Below, in pieces: positions 33,555 to 40,597 of a stretch of 64,000 bases of DNA (positions within the stretch are counted from its first letter, which is position 1; the number at the start of each line of letters is the position of its first letter). The translations under genes were made by a program, and so were the position numbers. The DNA is from RGIG5579 sp045541915. GTDB taxonomy: Bacteria; Bacillota; Clostridia; Oscillospirales; SIG627. The notes under the pieces were generated by a model that ran no database searches, was not told where the DNA came from, and worked only from the letters and a program-made list of their open reading frames with translations. The stretch covers positions 24,396 through 88,395 of the forward strand of contig JAZQJZ010000036.1 in NCBI GenBank assembly GCA_045541915.1, read 5' to 3'.

Positions 33555-34388
33555 ATGTTAGATTTGACCCTATCCGATCTGATCGAAAGAGCTCTGAAGG
33601 AGGATGTGGGAACCGGCGATATTACCACCCTTTCCACCATCCCGGAGGACAAGACCATAACAGGACGCTTCATTGCCAAGGAAAGCGGCATCCTTTGCGG
33701 AATGGAAGTGGCAAGAGCCGTGTTTGCCTTTGTGGATCCCGGCATTTGTCTGGAAAACAGCAAAAAGGATGGAGATGCCATTAAAAAGGGCGAGGTGATC
33801 GCCACCGTTTCCGGCAATGCCAGAAACATTCTCACCGGAGAGAGATTGGCACTGAACCTGATGCAGCATATGTCCGGCATTGCCACCCGTACCCACGAGG
33901 CAGTGGAAAAGGTGGCCGGTACCGGCGCTCGCATTGCCGATACCAGAAAAACCACTCCCGGCTTGCGAGTTTTGGAGAAATTTGCCGTCAAATGCGGCGG
34001 TGGCTCCAACCACCGCTTTAACCTGGCAGACGGTGTTCTCATTAAGGACAATCACATTGAAGCCGCCGGCAGCATCACCGAAGCGGTAACCATGGCAAGA
34101 AACAATATTCCCCACACCTTAAAGATCGAGGTGGAGGTGGAAACCTTCCAGCAGCTTCAGGAAGCCTTGGATGTGGGAGCTGATATTATTATGCTGGACA
34201 ATATGAGCTACGAGGATATGAAAAAAGCCGTGGAGATCGTTTCCGGCAGAGCCATCACCGAGGCCAGCGGTAATATGGGAGAAAAGGATTTAAGAAAGGT
34301 AGCCGAAACCGGCGTGGATCTGATTTCCATCGGCGCCTTGACCCATTCCGTTAAAGCCCTGGATATCAGCTTGAAGTTCAAATTTTAA
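33555..34388 (+). CDS. nadC: Nicotinate-nucleotide pyrophosphorylase (carboxylating)
   Basis: Converts quinolinate + PRPP to nicotinate mononucleotide, CO2 and PPi. 277 aa. Motifs: EDVGTGDITT, LALNLMQHMSGIATRT, ADTRKTTPGLRVLEKFAVKCGGGSNHR-region, IKDNHIEAAG, and C-terminal EASGNMGEKDLRKVAETGVD. AAAAGGAG precedes the ATG. Last gene of the operon before a strong terminator. No NadR/NiaR-type operator is recognisable. Confidence 0.96.
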   Translation: MLDLTLSDLIERALKEDVGTGDITTLSTIPEDKTITGRFIAKESGILCGMEVARAVFAFVDPGICLENSKKDGDAIKKGEVIATVSGNARNILTGERLALNLMQHMSGIATRTHEAVEKVAGTGARIADTRKTTPGLRVLEKFAVKCGGGSNHRFNLADGVLIKDNHIEAAGSITEAVTMARNNIPHTLKIEVEVETFQQLQEALDVGADIIMLDNMSYEDMKKAVEIVSGRAITEASGNMGEKDLRKVAETGVDLISIGALTHSVKALDISLKFKF

Positions 34389-34400
34389 TAAAAAACGCAC

Positions 34401-34435
34401 AAAAACCGGAGAAAATTTCTCCGGTTTTTCTTTTT
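34401..34435 (+). terminator. Terminator of the nad operon
   Basis: Palindromic 14-bp stem (34401-34414 with 34416-34429) followed by CTTTTTC. It also faces the convergent spoVM gene 24 bp further on. Confidence 0.85.
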
Positions 34436-34458
34436 CTCCCGCCTTGAGGGATATCCCT

Positions 34459-34530
34459 TCACTTTGTGCGAAACAGGCCTCGCAGAATTCCTTTTAAGAA
34501 ACGCGGTGGTTTGATGACAAAAATCTTCAT
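34459..34530 (-). CDS. spoVM: SpoVM, membrane-curvature-sensing spore morphogenesis peptide
   Basis: A 23-codon gene: MKIFVIKPPRFLKGILRGLF plus RTK. It aligns end to end with Bacillus subtilis SpoVM (26 aa), sharing the MK--x-IK-P-FL-GI-R pattern, the helix-breaking Pro before FL, and the amphipathic C-terminal helix. AGGAGG at 34539-34544 is 8 nt ahead of the ATG. SpoVM marks the forespore surface and recruits SpoIVA for coat assembly. It is encoded 20 bp after a 48-aa hydrophobic gene in the same direction, with a sigma-E-like -10 upstream. The gene is short enough that automatic annotation usually misses it. Confidence 0.88.
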   Translation of the reverse strand: MKIFVIKPPRFLKGILRGLFRTK

Positions 34531-34550
34531 ATTCGCGCCCTCCTTCTTCA

Positions 34551-34697
34551 TTAGCATTTTGAAAACAGAATCCCGGCCGTAACGATCACCCCTGCCTCCA
34601 GAACGATCAGTACCGTCTCCGGCAGAAAAAAGGCTACCAGGATCCCACATCCGAATCCCATCACGCCAATTCCAACTGTTTTTGCCTTTGTTATCAT
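34551..34697 (-). CDS. Small hydrophobic membrane protein upstream of spoVM
   Basis: 48 aa, MITKAKTVGIGVMGFGCGIL followed by two hydrophobic segments separated by a Pro-containing turn (FFLPE), ending SKC. The start at 34697 has GGGAG. A longer in-frame start at 34784 would add a charged leader covering the promoter-like site. Because it probably shares a transcript with spoVM, a role in spore membrane or coat assembly is plausible, but I do not recognise a named family. Confidence 0.65.
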   Translation of the reverse strand: MITKAKTVGIGVMGFGCGILVAFFLPETVLIVLEAGVIVTAGILFSKC

Positions 34698-34728
34698 AGA
34701 AATCTCCCAAGCATTGTTTTCTGTTACC

Positions 34729-34736
34729 ATTGTATG
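34729..34736 (-). promoter_or_regulatory. Sigma-E-like -10 element upstream of the spoVM unit
   Basis: On the minus strand CATACAAT, identical to the sigma-E -10 consensus (CATACANT). Its -35 is weak. It lies ~32 nt before the small gene, the right distance for a mother-cell promoter, and spoVM is sigma-E-controlled in Bacillus. Confidence 0.5.
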
Positions 34737-34804
34737 CACGGAAAAGGAAAAGTTTCCTTTTCCCTCTCCCCACTCTTTTTTCAAAAAACAATTTTATCTT
34801 TTTC

Positions 34805-34833
34805 TTGCCAAAATCACAAAGTCGTGTTATAAT
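34805..34833 (+). promoter_or_regulatory. Sigma-A promoter of the FeS/FAD oxidoreductase gene
   Basis: TTGCCA (34805-34810), 17-base spacer, TATAAT (34828-34833), ~43 nt before the ATG at 34882. Confidence 0.75.
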
Positions 34834-34881
34834 AAATTTGTTATAATTGCTATAATAATTTTGAATACAAGAGGAGTCAAT

Positions 34882-36111
34882 ATGTCTCTACACGTAATGG
34901 ATGAAATTAACCGCTGTCTGGTTTGCAAAAATCCCATGTGCCAAAAAGGATGTCCCATTCAAACTCCCATTCCCAAGGTCATTTCCTTACTCAAGGAAAA
35001 TCGTCTGGATGATGCAGGAAAATTGCTTTTTGAAAACAATCCCCTGACCACTGTATGCAGTCTGATCTGCAATCACGAAAAACAGTGCGAGGGGCATTGC
35101 GTGATGAATAAAAAGGGGATGCCCATCCAGATCTCCAGCATTGAGCAGTACGTTTCCCGCACCTATGCACCGAAAATGACCCAAGGACCCTCCCCCTCCA
35201 ACGGCATCCGGGTGGCCATTATCGGCTCCGGTCCGGCGGGAATCACCATCGCCATCATTCTGGCACGGTACGGCTACCGCGTCACTATTTTTGAAAAAAT
35301 GAGCCAGATCGGCGGTGTGTTGCGCTATGGCATTCCGGAATTTCGTCTGCCGAAGAGCGTTCTGGACGACATTCAGTACCGGCATTTGGAAATGAAAGGG
35401 ATCCAGATCCGCCCCAATATCAACATCGGCGGCGCCATCACCATTGACGATCTGTTCCGGGACGGCTACAAGGCCATCTTCATCGGCACCGGCATCTGGA
35501 AGCCGAGAACCTTGCACATCAAGGGAGAGACCCTGGGTCACGTTCATTTTGCCATCCATTATCTCAACAGCCCCAATTCCTATCGCCTGGGACAGCGCGT
35601 GATCGTCATCGGCGCCGGCAACACCGCCATGGACGTGGCGCGTACCGCGCTTCGGAATGGAACCGAGTATCTCACCTGTTTTTCGCTCCCCGGCAAGGTC
35701 AGCGCAAGCCAATATGAGTACAACTACGCTAAGCTGGAGGGAGTACAGTTCCAATTCCATAAGCGTCCGGTGGAAATCGTGGATGAGGGCGTCATCTTCC
35801 GGGATGTGATTGAAAAAGAAGACAGCTCCTTTGAAGACATTGAAGGAACGGACCGTCTGTATCCGGCAGATAGTGTGATCGTCTCCATCAGCCAAGGGCC
35901 GAGAAATGTGATCGTCAATTCCACCGAAGGTCTTAAAACCGATGAAAGCGGCCTTTTAACGGCAGATGAATTTGGCTTTACCACCAGAAAAGGAATCTTT
36001 GCCAGCGGAGATGTGGTCAAGGGTGCCAGAACCGTGGTGGAAGCGGTAGCACATAGCAAGGTAGTAGCAGAAAGTATGCATCAATACATCCAATCCTTGC
36101 CCCAGATTTAA
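34882..36111 (+). CDS. NAD(P)-dependent FAD/FeS oxidoreductase, glutamate-synthase small-subunit-like
   Basis: 409 aa. The N-terminal ~90 residues bind two [4Fe-4S] clusters (CLVCKNPMCQKGCPIQTPIP; CSLICNHEKQCEGHC). A FAD Rossmann motif (AIIGSGPAGITIAIILARYG) and a second, NAD(P)-binding one (RVIVIGAGNTAMDVA) follow, and the C-terminus has ATREGIFASGDV-type FADTTRKGIFASGDVVKGA-like sequence closing the FAD site. This is the GltD/NfnB/DpdA-like architecture that moves electrons from NAD(P)H. No gltB-like partner is adjacent, so the acceptor is unknown. The ATG at 34882 has GAGGAG. Confidence 0.9.
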   Translation: MSLHVMDEINRCLVCKNPMCQKGCPIQTPIPKVISLLKENRLDDAGKLLFENNPLTTVCSLICNHEKQCEGHCVMNKKGMPIQISSIEQYVSRTYAPKMTQGPSPSNGIRVAIIGSGPAGITIAIILARYGYRVTIFEKMSQIGGVLRYGIPEFRLPKSVLDDIQYRHLEMKGIQIRPNINIGGAITIDDLFRDGYKAIFIGTGIWKPRTLHIKGETLGHVHFAIHYLNSPNSYRLGQRVIVIGAGNTAMDVARTALRNGTEYLTCFSLPGKVSASQYEYNYAKLEGVQFQFHKRPVEIVDEGVIFRDVIEKEDSSFEDIEGTDRLYPADSVIVSISQGPRNVIVNSTEGLKTDESGLLTADEFGFTTRKGIFASGDVVKGARTVVEAVAHSKVVAESMHQYIQSLPQI

Positions 36112-36168
36112 GACTATGACTGTCCCACCTTTCTTTTTTTCATATACTGAAAAAAAGAGGTGATTGCC

Positions 36169-36615
36169 ATGAAAAAAAAGAAAGAAAAAGGGAAGAAAAA
36201 AGAGCCGAAACCGGCTCTTTTTCTTCCGGAGGAGCATTCCCTTTCCTCCCCCGAATCCCCCTTCGGTCCTCCCGGAATGCGACGTTGGACGGGAAAAATA
36301 GGAGAGGAATATCCCATTGCCTTTTCCGTTCTCCTGCCACGCATCCATTGCCTTGAAACTCAAACCTATCTGGAGAGCCTTCGGGATTCATTCCTATTCT
36401 TTTTGCAAAGGGAATCGGAAAAATATCGTGAACAGATATGGTTTGCCGGGATGGACTTTTCCTTTGAAAAGAACATTCTTTTCTTAAAAACAGCCTTCTC
36501 ACCCTTTTCCCAGCGGAAATATTTCCCCTTTGCTGCCATGACCCTATCGGATCAAGGCCAGATCGTTTCCATCGATCTTTTTCCGGAAAAAAAGAAACAA
36601 AAGGAAAAGAAATGA
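36169..36615 (+). CDS. Hypothetical protein, lysine-rich termini
   Basis: 148 aa, soluble, no signal peptide or membrane segment. The first ~15 residues are almost pure Lys/Glu (MKKKKEKGKKKEPKP). The core, ~40-135, looks like an ordinary alpha/beta protein (RRWTGKIGEEYPIAFSVLLP, then TYLESLRDSFLFFLQRESEK, FPFAAMTLSDQGQIVSIDLF). GAGGTG precedes the ATG. It follows the oxidoreductase by 57 bp and ends before a terminator. I do not recognise the family. The antisense frame (36140-36667) is less protein-like. Confidence 0.6.
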   Translation: MKKKKEKGKKKEPKPALFLPEEHSLSSPESPFGPPGMRRWTGKIGEEYPIAFSVLLPRIHCLETQTYLESLRDSFLFFLQRESEKYREQIWFAGMDFSFEKNILFLKTAFSPFSQRKYFPFAAMTLSDQGQIVSIDLFPEKKKQKEKK

Positions 36616-36668
36616 AAACGAACAGACAAAAAAAGATCACAGGGCGAAAAGTAGATCTGTATTTCATA

Positions 36669-36706
36669 AAAAAACGGTAGGCGATTGCCTACCGTTTTTT
36701 GTTTCT
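36669..36706. terminator. Bidirectional terminator
   Basis: A 14-bp perfect stem (36669-36682 with 36687-36700), A-tract before and T-tract after. It serves both the hypothetical gene (plus) and the SpoIID/PG-binding gene (minus). Confidence 0.85.
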
Positions 36707-36708
36707 TT

Positions 36709-39192
36709 TTAGAAGAGCATTTCCCAGGTTCTTTCATCCACCCGGCCGGTGGGAGGAAGACCCAGATCCATTTGAAACGCACGAACTGCCAAGGCCGTAT
36801 CGGCGCCGTAAAGATCCTTTTCTCCGAAGGATGAGGGATCGCCATAGCCTTTTTTTCGCAGTAGGATCTTCAACAGCCAAACATATCTTCCCACACTGCC
36901 GGGATGAAGCGGCCGGAAGGGAATAGCAGGGACACCAAAATCTTCCATGTTCTCCCGGATTTCCGGAAATTCCCGAATCAGCTCCTCCCCGGATGCCTCC
37001 CAGGGTCTTTCTTCCTCCCACAAGGACCTCTCCCCTCGGCTTTCCCATTCCCTTTCGTTGGCCCAAGGGCACCATTCCGGCCAAGGGGCATCGGAGACAG
37101 GAAGATCAGACTCCTCCCTTTCATCTTCTATCTCATTCAAAACGGCAGTCTCCCGCGAGGAGGATACGGGAAGACAACCGGCCGTCACAGCACGAGAAAT
37201 GGTGCCCAGGCGGGTGCGCGTGGCATTTCCCACCACCCCGTCCGGCGTTAAGCCAAAGATCCTCTGAAAGGCGATCACAGAATTTTCCGTTCTTCGACCA
37301 AACTGTCCGTCCACGGTGACCAACGGCACCGCCGCCACCGATCGGTGAATGTTATTCAGTCTCTCCTGAACCTCACGCACATCGCTTCCGGAAGAACCGT
37401 AGCGAAGCAATCTTCCGGTCTCCGTATTACCATCATCCAGACAACCGGAGGCGATGGAGCCGTAAGCGCGGTTCAGGGCATTCCAGGTGTCACGTCCCAC
37501 CACCCCATCCACCGAAAGTCCGAAAAGGCGCTGAAATTCCCGCACAGCACTGCGCACCCTGGCGCCAAAAATACCGTCCTCCTCCAAGCGAGGAATGGTG
37601 ACAAAAACCGGACGTATCCGGTTTAACAGCAACTGGATATACAGTACATCTTCCCCATCGGAGCCAAGCCTTTGGGGCACACCGGGATAGGCCCTGGGGA
37701 TAATCCGTCCGTTTTCCGTTAAGGTCAGGTACTCTTGAATCAAGCGATTCCAAGTATTCTCCCCTACCACTCCGTCCACAAAAAGTCCGTAATACTCCTG
37801 GAACGCGCGCACGGCATTTTGTGTTTGCCGCCCAAAGCGCCCGTCAATGGAAACATCCACCAAAAAGGGGTTGAAGGCCGCAAGGGTCTTCAAATATAGC
37901 TGCAAGGCCTGAACGCCGCTTCCGGTATCCCCAAAGCGGAGGATCCCCGGAAAGGAGGTGTCGTCATATTGAGGCCTTTCTCCCTCGCTGTTCAATTCCG
38001 CCAGCTTTTTCACCGCCACATAAATATAGGAAATGCGATACCAGGTGGATTTCCCCACAATGCCATCGGCTGTAAGATTGAAAATGCGCTGAAAGGCCCG
38101 AACCGCCGCACGGGTCTCGGCGCCGAATACCCCATCCACCGAATTAATGGCAGGAATGGCAGGGTAATTGACCCGAATGCGGTTCAGCTGCTGCTGAATG
38201 GTGCGAACCGCATTGCCGGAGGAGCCCACCGATAAGGGTGAGCCGGGATACGAGGATTCAATGGCGCGAATCTCATTGGTCTCCACGATCTCCACATCTC
38301 CGTAGTAAAACTGCAAAATCTCTTCTGGGGAAAGACCGTTATTGGCAAGGCTGACCGTCCCCCATTGGGAAAGTCCGGCGCAGGTTACCGTAGAACCGTT
38401 GCAGTATTCTGCAAAATACGGGTCAATCCGGCCGGGACGGCGTATGTACTGATTGAAAATGTCATCCACGATCACCGCAACGCTGTCGTAAATGTTTCTG
38501 CCGTATACATAATACTGGTCGTAGGAGGTGGAATTGGTGATGTTGAAATTATATCCTCTGGAGGGGTACCACTCGGTAAAAATACGGTTTAAGGTCAGAG
38601 AGATCTGGCAAAGAATATTGGCGCGAAGGCTGTTCTCCGGCCAGGTGGGATAAATCTCACTGGAGGCCACGTTTTTAATGTAATCCACAAAGGGAACCGT
38701 CACATTGGCCGCGTTGGCATTGGGGGATCCCAGGTGAACGGTGATCCGCTCCGGGATGAAAACGGAGGAGAGAACCCGCTCCTGTCCCGTGGGGGCTTCC
38801 CGGGGCAGATCCGGTTGGGTGCGAAGCGCGTGAGGGCCAATGTCGTATTCGATCACCTCATCCTCGCTTTGGCCTCTGGGGATCATCTCTACCGGCAATT
38901 CGCTGTTTTCTCCGTCAAAAATCTGGATCCCACGAATGAAAAAGGTATAAAAACCCTCAGCTTCAATCCGGGCATCATAAGTGGAATAGGGAATCTCCTC
39001 CATGGGAGCAAGGGAAAGATCTCTGGGCGGTGCCTCCAGCGAAAAGGTCCGGGAAACTGCTCCGTTCTCCGCCAGCACCTGATCCTCTCCCAAAACAAGG
39101 CCCTCCGGGGATAACACCGTCACGTTTGCGCTGGAAACAGGAAATGCGCTGTCTGCGGTGCGCACCGTGATAAAAAGACTTCCTTGGGGCAT
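36709..39192 (-). CDS. SpoIID-like protein with five peptidoglycan-binding domains
   Basis: 827 aa. Residues ~1-140: beta-rich N-terminal domain (FITVRTADSAFPVSSANVTV). ~150-305: SpoIID/amidase-enhancer-like region (PFVDYIKNVASSEIYPTWPE, ANILCQISLTLNR, YCNGSTVTCAGLSQWGTVSLA). Then PG_binding_1 repeats at ~315-385, 415-485, 510-580, 600-670 and a last one at ~750-827, each with a DGxFGxxTxxAVRAFQ core; an acidic Trp-rich linker precedes the last. There is no signal peptide, so it acts in the cytosolic or mother-cell compartment or leaves by other means. The start at 39192 has AAAGGAG. The combination points to spore cortex or coat; a sigma-K-like site lies upstream. Confidence 0.85.
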   Translation of the reverse strand: MPQGSLFITVRTADSAFPVSSANVTVLSPEGLVLGEDQVLAENGAVSRTFSLEAPPRDLSLAPMEEIPYSTYDARIEAEGFYTFFIRGIQIFDGENSELPVEMIPRGQSEDEVIEYDIGPHALRTQPDLPREAPTGQERVLSSVFIPERITVHLGSPNANAANVTVPFVDYIKNVASSEIYPTWPENSLRANILCQISLTLNRIFTEWYPSRGYNFNITNSTSYDQYYVYGRNIYDSVAVIVDDIFNQYIRRPGRIDPYFAEYCNGSTVTCAGLSQWGTVSLANNGLSPEEILQFYYGDVEIVETNEIRAIESSYPGSPLSVGSSGNAVRTIQQQLNRIRVNYPAIPAINSVDGVFGAETRAAVRAFQRIFNLTADGIVGKSTWYRISYIYVAVKKLAELNSEGERPQYDDTSFPGILRFGDTGSGVQALQLYLKTLAAFNPFLVDVSIDGRFGRQTQNAVRAFQEYYGLFVDGVVGENTWNRLIQEYLTLTENGRIIPRAYPGVPQRLGSDGEDVLYIQLLLNRIRPVFVTIPRLEEDGIFGARVRSAVREFQRLFGLSVDGVVGRDTWNALNRAYGSIASGCLDDGNTETGRLLRYGSSGSDVREVQERLNNIHRSVAAVPLVTVDGQFGRRTENSVIAFQRIFGLTPDGVVGNATRTRLGTISRAVTAGCLPVSSSRETAVLNEIEDEREESDLPVSDAPWPEWCPWANEREWESRGERSLWEEERPWEASGEELIREFPEIRENMEDFGVPAIPFRPLHPGSVGRYVWLLKILLRKKGYGDPSSFGEKDLYGADTALAVRAFQMDLGLPPTGRVDERTWEMLF

Positions 39193-39226
39193 ATTGCAAT
39201 CTCCTTTCATATGAGTTTCATTCTTT

Positions 39227-39253
39227 TATTCTATGTGTTCACGCCTTTTTTGT
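39227..39253 (-). promoter_or_regulatory. Possible sigma-K promoter of the SpoIID/PG-binding gene
   Basis: Minus strand CATAGAATA (39227-39235) fits the sigma-K -10 CATANNNTA, with AC 16 bases upstream (39252-39253). No sigma-A-like boxes are seen here. Confidence 0.4.
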
Positions 39254-39269
39254 GCATCTTCTTCCTTCA

Positions 39270-39298
39270 TTGACAAAAAGAGAAAAAAATGCTACCAT
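39270..39298 (+). promoter_or_regulatory. Sigma-A promoter of the ECF S-component gene
   Basis: TTGACA (39270-39275), 17-base spacer, TACCAT (39293-39298), ~38 nt before the TTG start. Confidence 0.65.
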
Positions 39299-39335
39299 AA
39301 ACGAAGTATTCAAATGAAAGAAATGAGGTTTTGTT

Positions 39336-39881
39336 TTGGCTTCCAGAAAAACCGTAGAACTGCGCAGTATCGTGTATGCGGCAGTGTGCCTTGCTCTTTG
39401 TATGGTGCTTCCCTTTTTGACCGGGAATATTCCCTCCATTGGGCAAACCTTTGCGCCGATGCACTTTCCCGTTCTCCTTTGCGGCTTTATTGCCGGTCCC
39501 ATCTGGGGTGGCATCGTGGGAATTTTGGCTCCCTTCTTGAGATTCTTGATGGTAGGCGTTCCGGTTCTGTATCCCGCCGCTGTGAGAATGGCTGTGGAGC
39601 TTTGTGCATACGGCGCCACCGCCGGACTTTTCTATCGCTATCTTCCCAAGCGCCCTCTGGGTATTTTCACTTCTCTTATCTGCGCCCAGTTTTTTGGCCG
39701 TCTTGCTTGGGGCGCCGCCCAGTTTTGTATCAGTGTGTTTGACAAGTCCAATGAGTTTTATCTGGAAATGATCATCTCGCAAACAGTCACCTCTTCTCTC
39801 TATGGCATCCTCATTCAGCTTCTTCTCATTCCGCCCATTGTCATTGCCATGCAACGGGCAAAATTTATTTCTAAATATTAA
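39336..39881 (+). CDS. ECF transporter S component (substrate-binding membrane subunit)
   Basis: 181 aa with five to six hydrophobic helices and the S-component style: early AAVCLALCMVLPFLTG, then PMHFPVLLCGFIAGPIWGG. S components capture a vitamin or trace metabolite and couple to a shared ECF energising module (EcfT, EcfA, EcfA') encoded elsewhere. The substrate cannot be named; no riboswitch is evident in the short leader. The start is a TTG at 39336 with GAGG at 39325-39328. It converges on the Fur-family gene. Confidence 0.8.
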   Translation: MASRKTVELRSIVYAAVCLALCMVLPFLTGNIPSIGQTFAPMHFPVLLCGFIAGPIWGGIVGILAPFLRFLMVGVPVLYPAAVRMAVELCAYGATAGLFYRYLPKRPLGIFTSLICAQFFGRLAWGAAQFCISVFDKSNEFYLEMIISQTVTSSLYGILIQLLLIPPIVIAMQRAKFISKY

Positions 39882-39914
39882 AAAAAGAAACCAACTTTGG
39901 TTGGTTTCTTTTTT
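39881..39914 (+). terminator. Terminator of the ECF S-component gene
   Basis: A 15-bp perfect stem (39881-39895 with 39900-39914) and T-tract, starting at the stop codon. Confidence 0.85.
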
Positions 39915-39929
39915 TACGGATAACGGCTT

Positions 39930-40087
39930 TTTTCACTGTAGCAAAGCAGTCTTATGCCCCGTGTTCCCCTCTTTTTCTTGGCAAAAAAACGGTGGCAGAA
40001 CAAGGCGCACAAAGGAAAAGCAAAGGAGTTTACTTCGGTAAATGACTGCGCTTTTCACTGTAGTGGAACGCTGTTATGCCCCGTGTT
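39930..40087. repeat. Repeat with 122-bp period at the 3' end of the Fur-family gene
   Basis: Two blocks, TTTTCACTGTAG and TTATGCCCCGTGTT, separated by 10 variable bases, occur at 39930-39965 and again at 40052-40087. The right copy contains the fur stop codon and last residues (HGA); the left copy can encode the same HGA-stop in the same frame. A UUCG-loop hairpin (40029-40042) lies between them. Confidence 0.6.
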
Positions 40088-40454
40088 TTTGACAAGAAGG
40101 GCAAAGGCCGTAAAACTCCACATGCCTTGCTTCAATTTGATATCCGGAGGTCTTTTCCAGATCGGCAATGTCTTCCTTGGGAAAGGGCGCGTCAAAAATG
40201 GTGTCACAGTGGGTACAGATGATGTGACAGTGGGAGGCAATATCGCCATCAAAGCGATCCTCCTGACCCACATGGATTCGCAGGATCTCCCCTTCATCTG
40301 CCGCATTTTTTAACACCCGGTAAACCGTTGCTTTGCTCATATTGGGATAGGTTTCCTTCAGATCCTCATAAAGTCGAGTTGCCGAGGGGTGATCTCGACG
40401 CATTTTCAAAGCCGAAAAAATGGCCTTTTTCTGGGCTGTATTCCGTTTTTGCAT
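40074..40454 (-). CDS. Fur/PerR-family metalloregulator
   Basis: 126 aa. N-terminal winged helix with SATRLYEDLKETYPNMSKAT and VYRVLKNAADEGEI; metal sites in RFDGDIASHCHIICTHC and the C-terminal structural zinc pair CPSC. The size and short C-terminus fit PerR/Fur of Clostridia; peroxide versus iron sensing cannot be decided from sequence alone. A Fur-box-like site lies directly upstream, suggesting autoregulation. The stop codon lies inside the 122-bp-period repeat. Confidence 0.88.
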   Translation of the reverse strand: MQKRNTAQKKAIFSALKMRRDHPSATRLYEDLKETYPNMSKATVYRVLKNAADEGEILRIHVGQEDRFDGDIASHCHIICTHCDTIFDAPFPKEDIADLEKTSGYQIEARHVEFYGLCPSCQKHGA

Positions 40455-40472
40455 GGCTCATCCCCCTTTTTG

Positions 40473-40498
40473 TTATTGAGATTCGTTATCATTATAAC
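40473..40498 (-). promoter_or_regulatory. Fur/PerR-box-like operator
   Basis: Minus strand sequence with TTATAATGATAACGAAT, close to the GATAATGATAATCATTATC family of boxes, ~20-45 nt upstream of the Fur-family gene. Confidence 0.5.
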
Positions 40499-40536
40499 CG
40501 AAAAATGAAAATCCGTCAAGGAAAATCTTTTCCATC

Positions 40537-40565
40537 TTGAAAAAAGAGGCAATTTGTGGTAGAAT
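40537..40565 (+). promoter_or_regulatory. Sigma-A promoter of the surface polysaccharide operon
   Basis: TTGAAA (40537-40542), 17-base spacer, TAGAAT (40560-40565), ~30 nt before the first glycosyltransferase start. Confidence 0.7.
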
Positions 40566-40597
40566 TATTTATGTATATTATCATTTCGGAGGTCATG

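Noticed and set aside
34714..34881. N-terminal extension of the FeS/FAD oxidoreductase
   Set aside because: It would cover the consensus sigma-A promoter and has no ribosome binding site; the ATG at 34882 has GAGGAG and the canonical N-terminus.
36140..36667. 175-codon minus-strand open frame over the hypothetical gene
   Set aside because: Composition is Phe/Arg/Ser-rich without domain character; the plus-strand frame has the better ribosome binding site and more protein-like core.
39199..39335. Vitamin riboswitch ahead of the ECF S component
   Set aside because: The leader after the predicted promoter is under 40 nt, too short for any known vitamin riboswitch.
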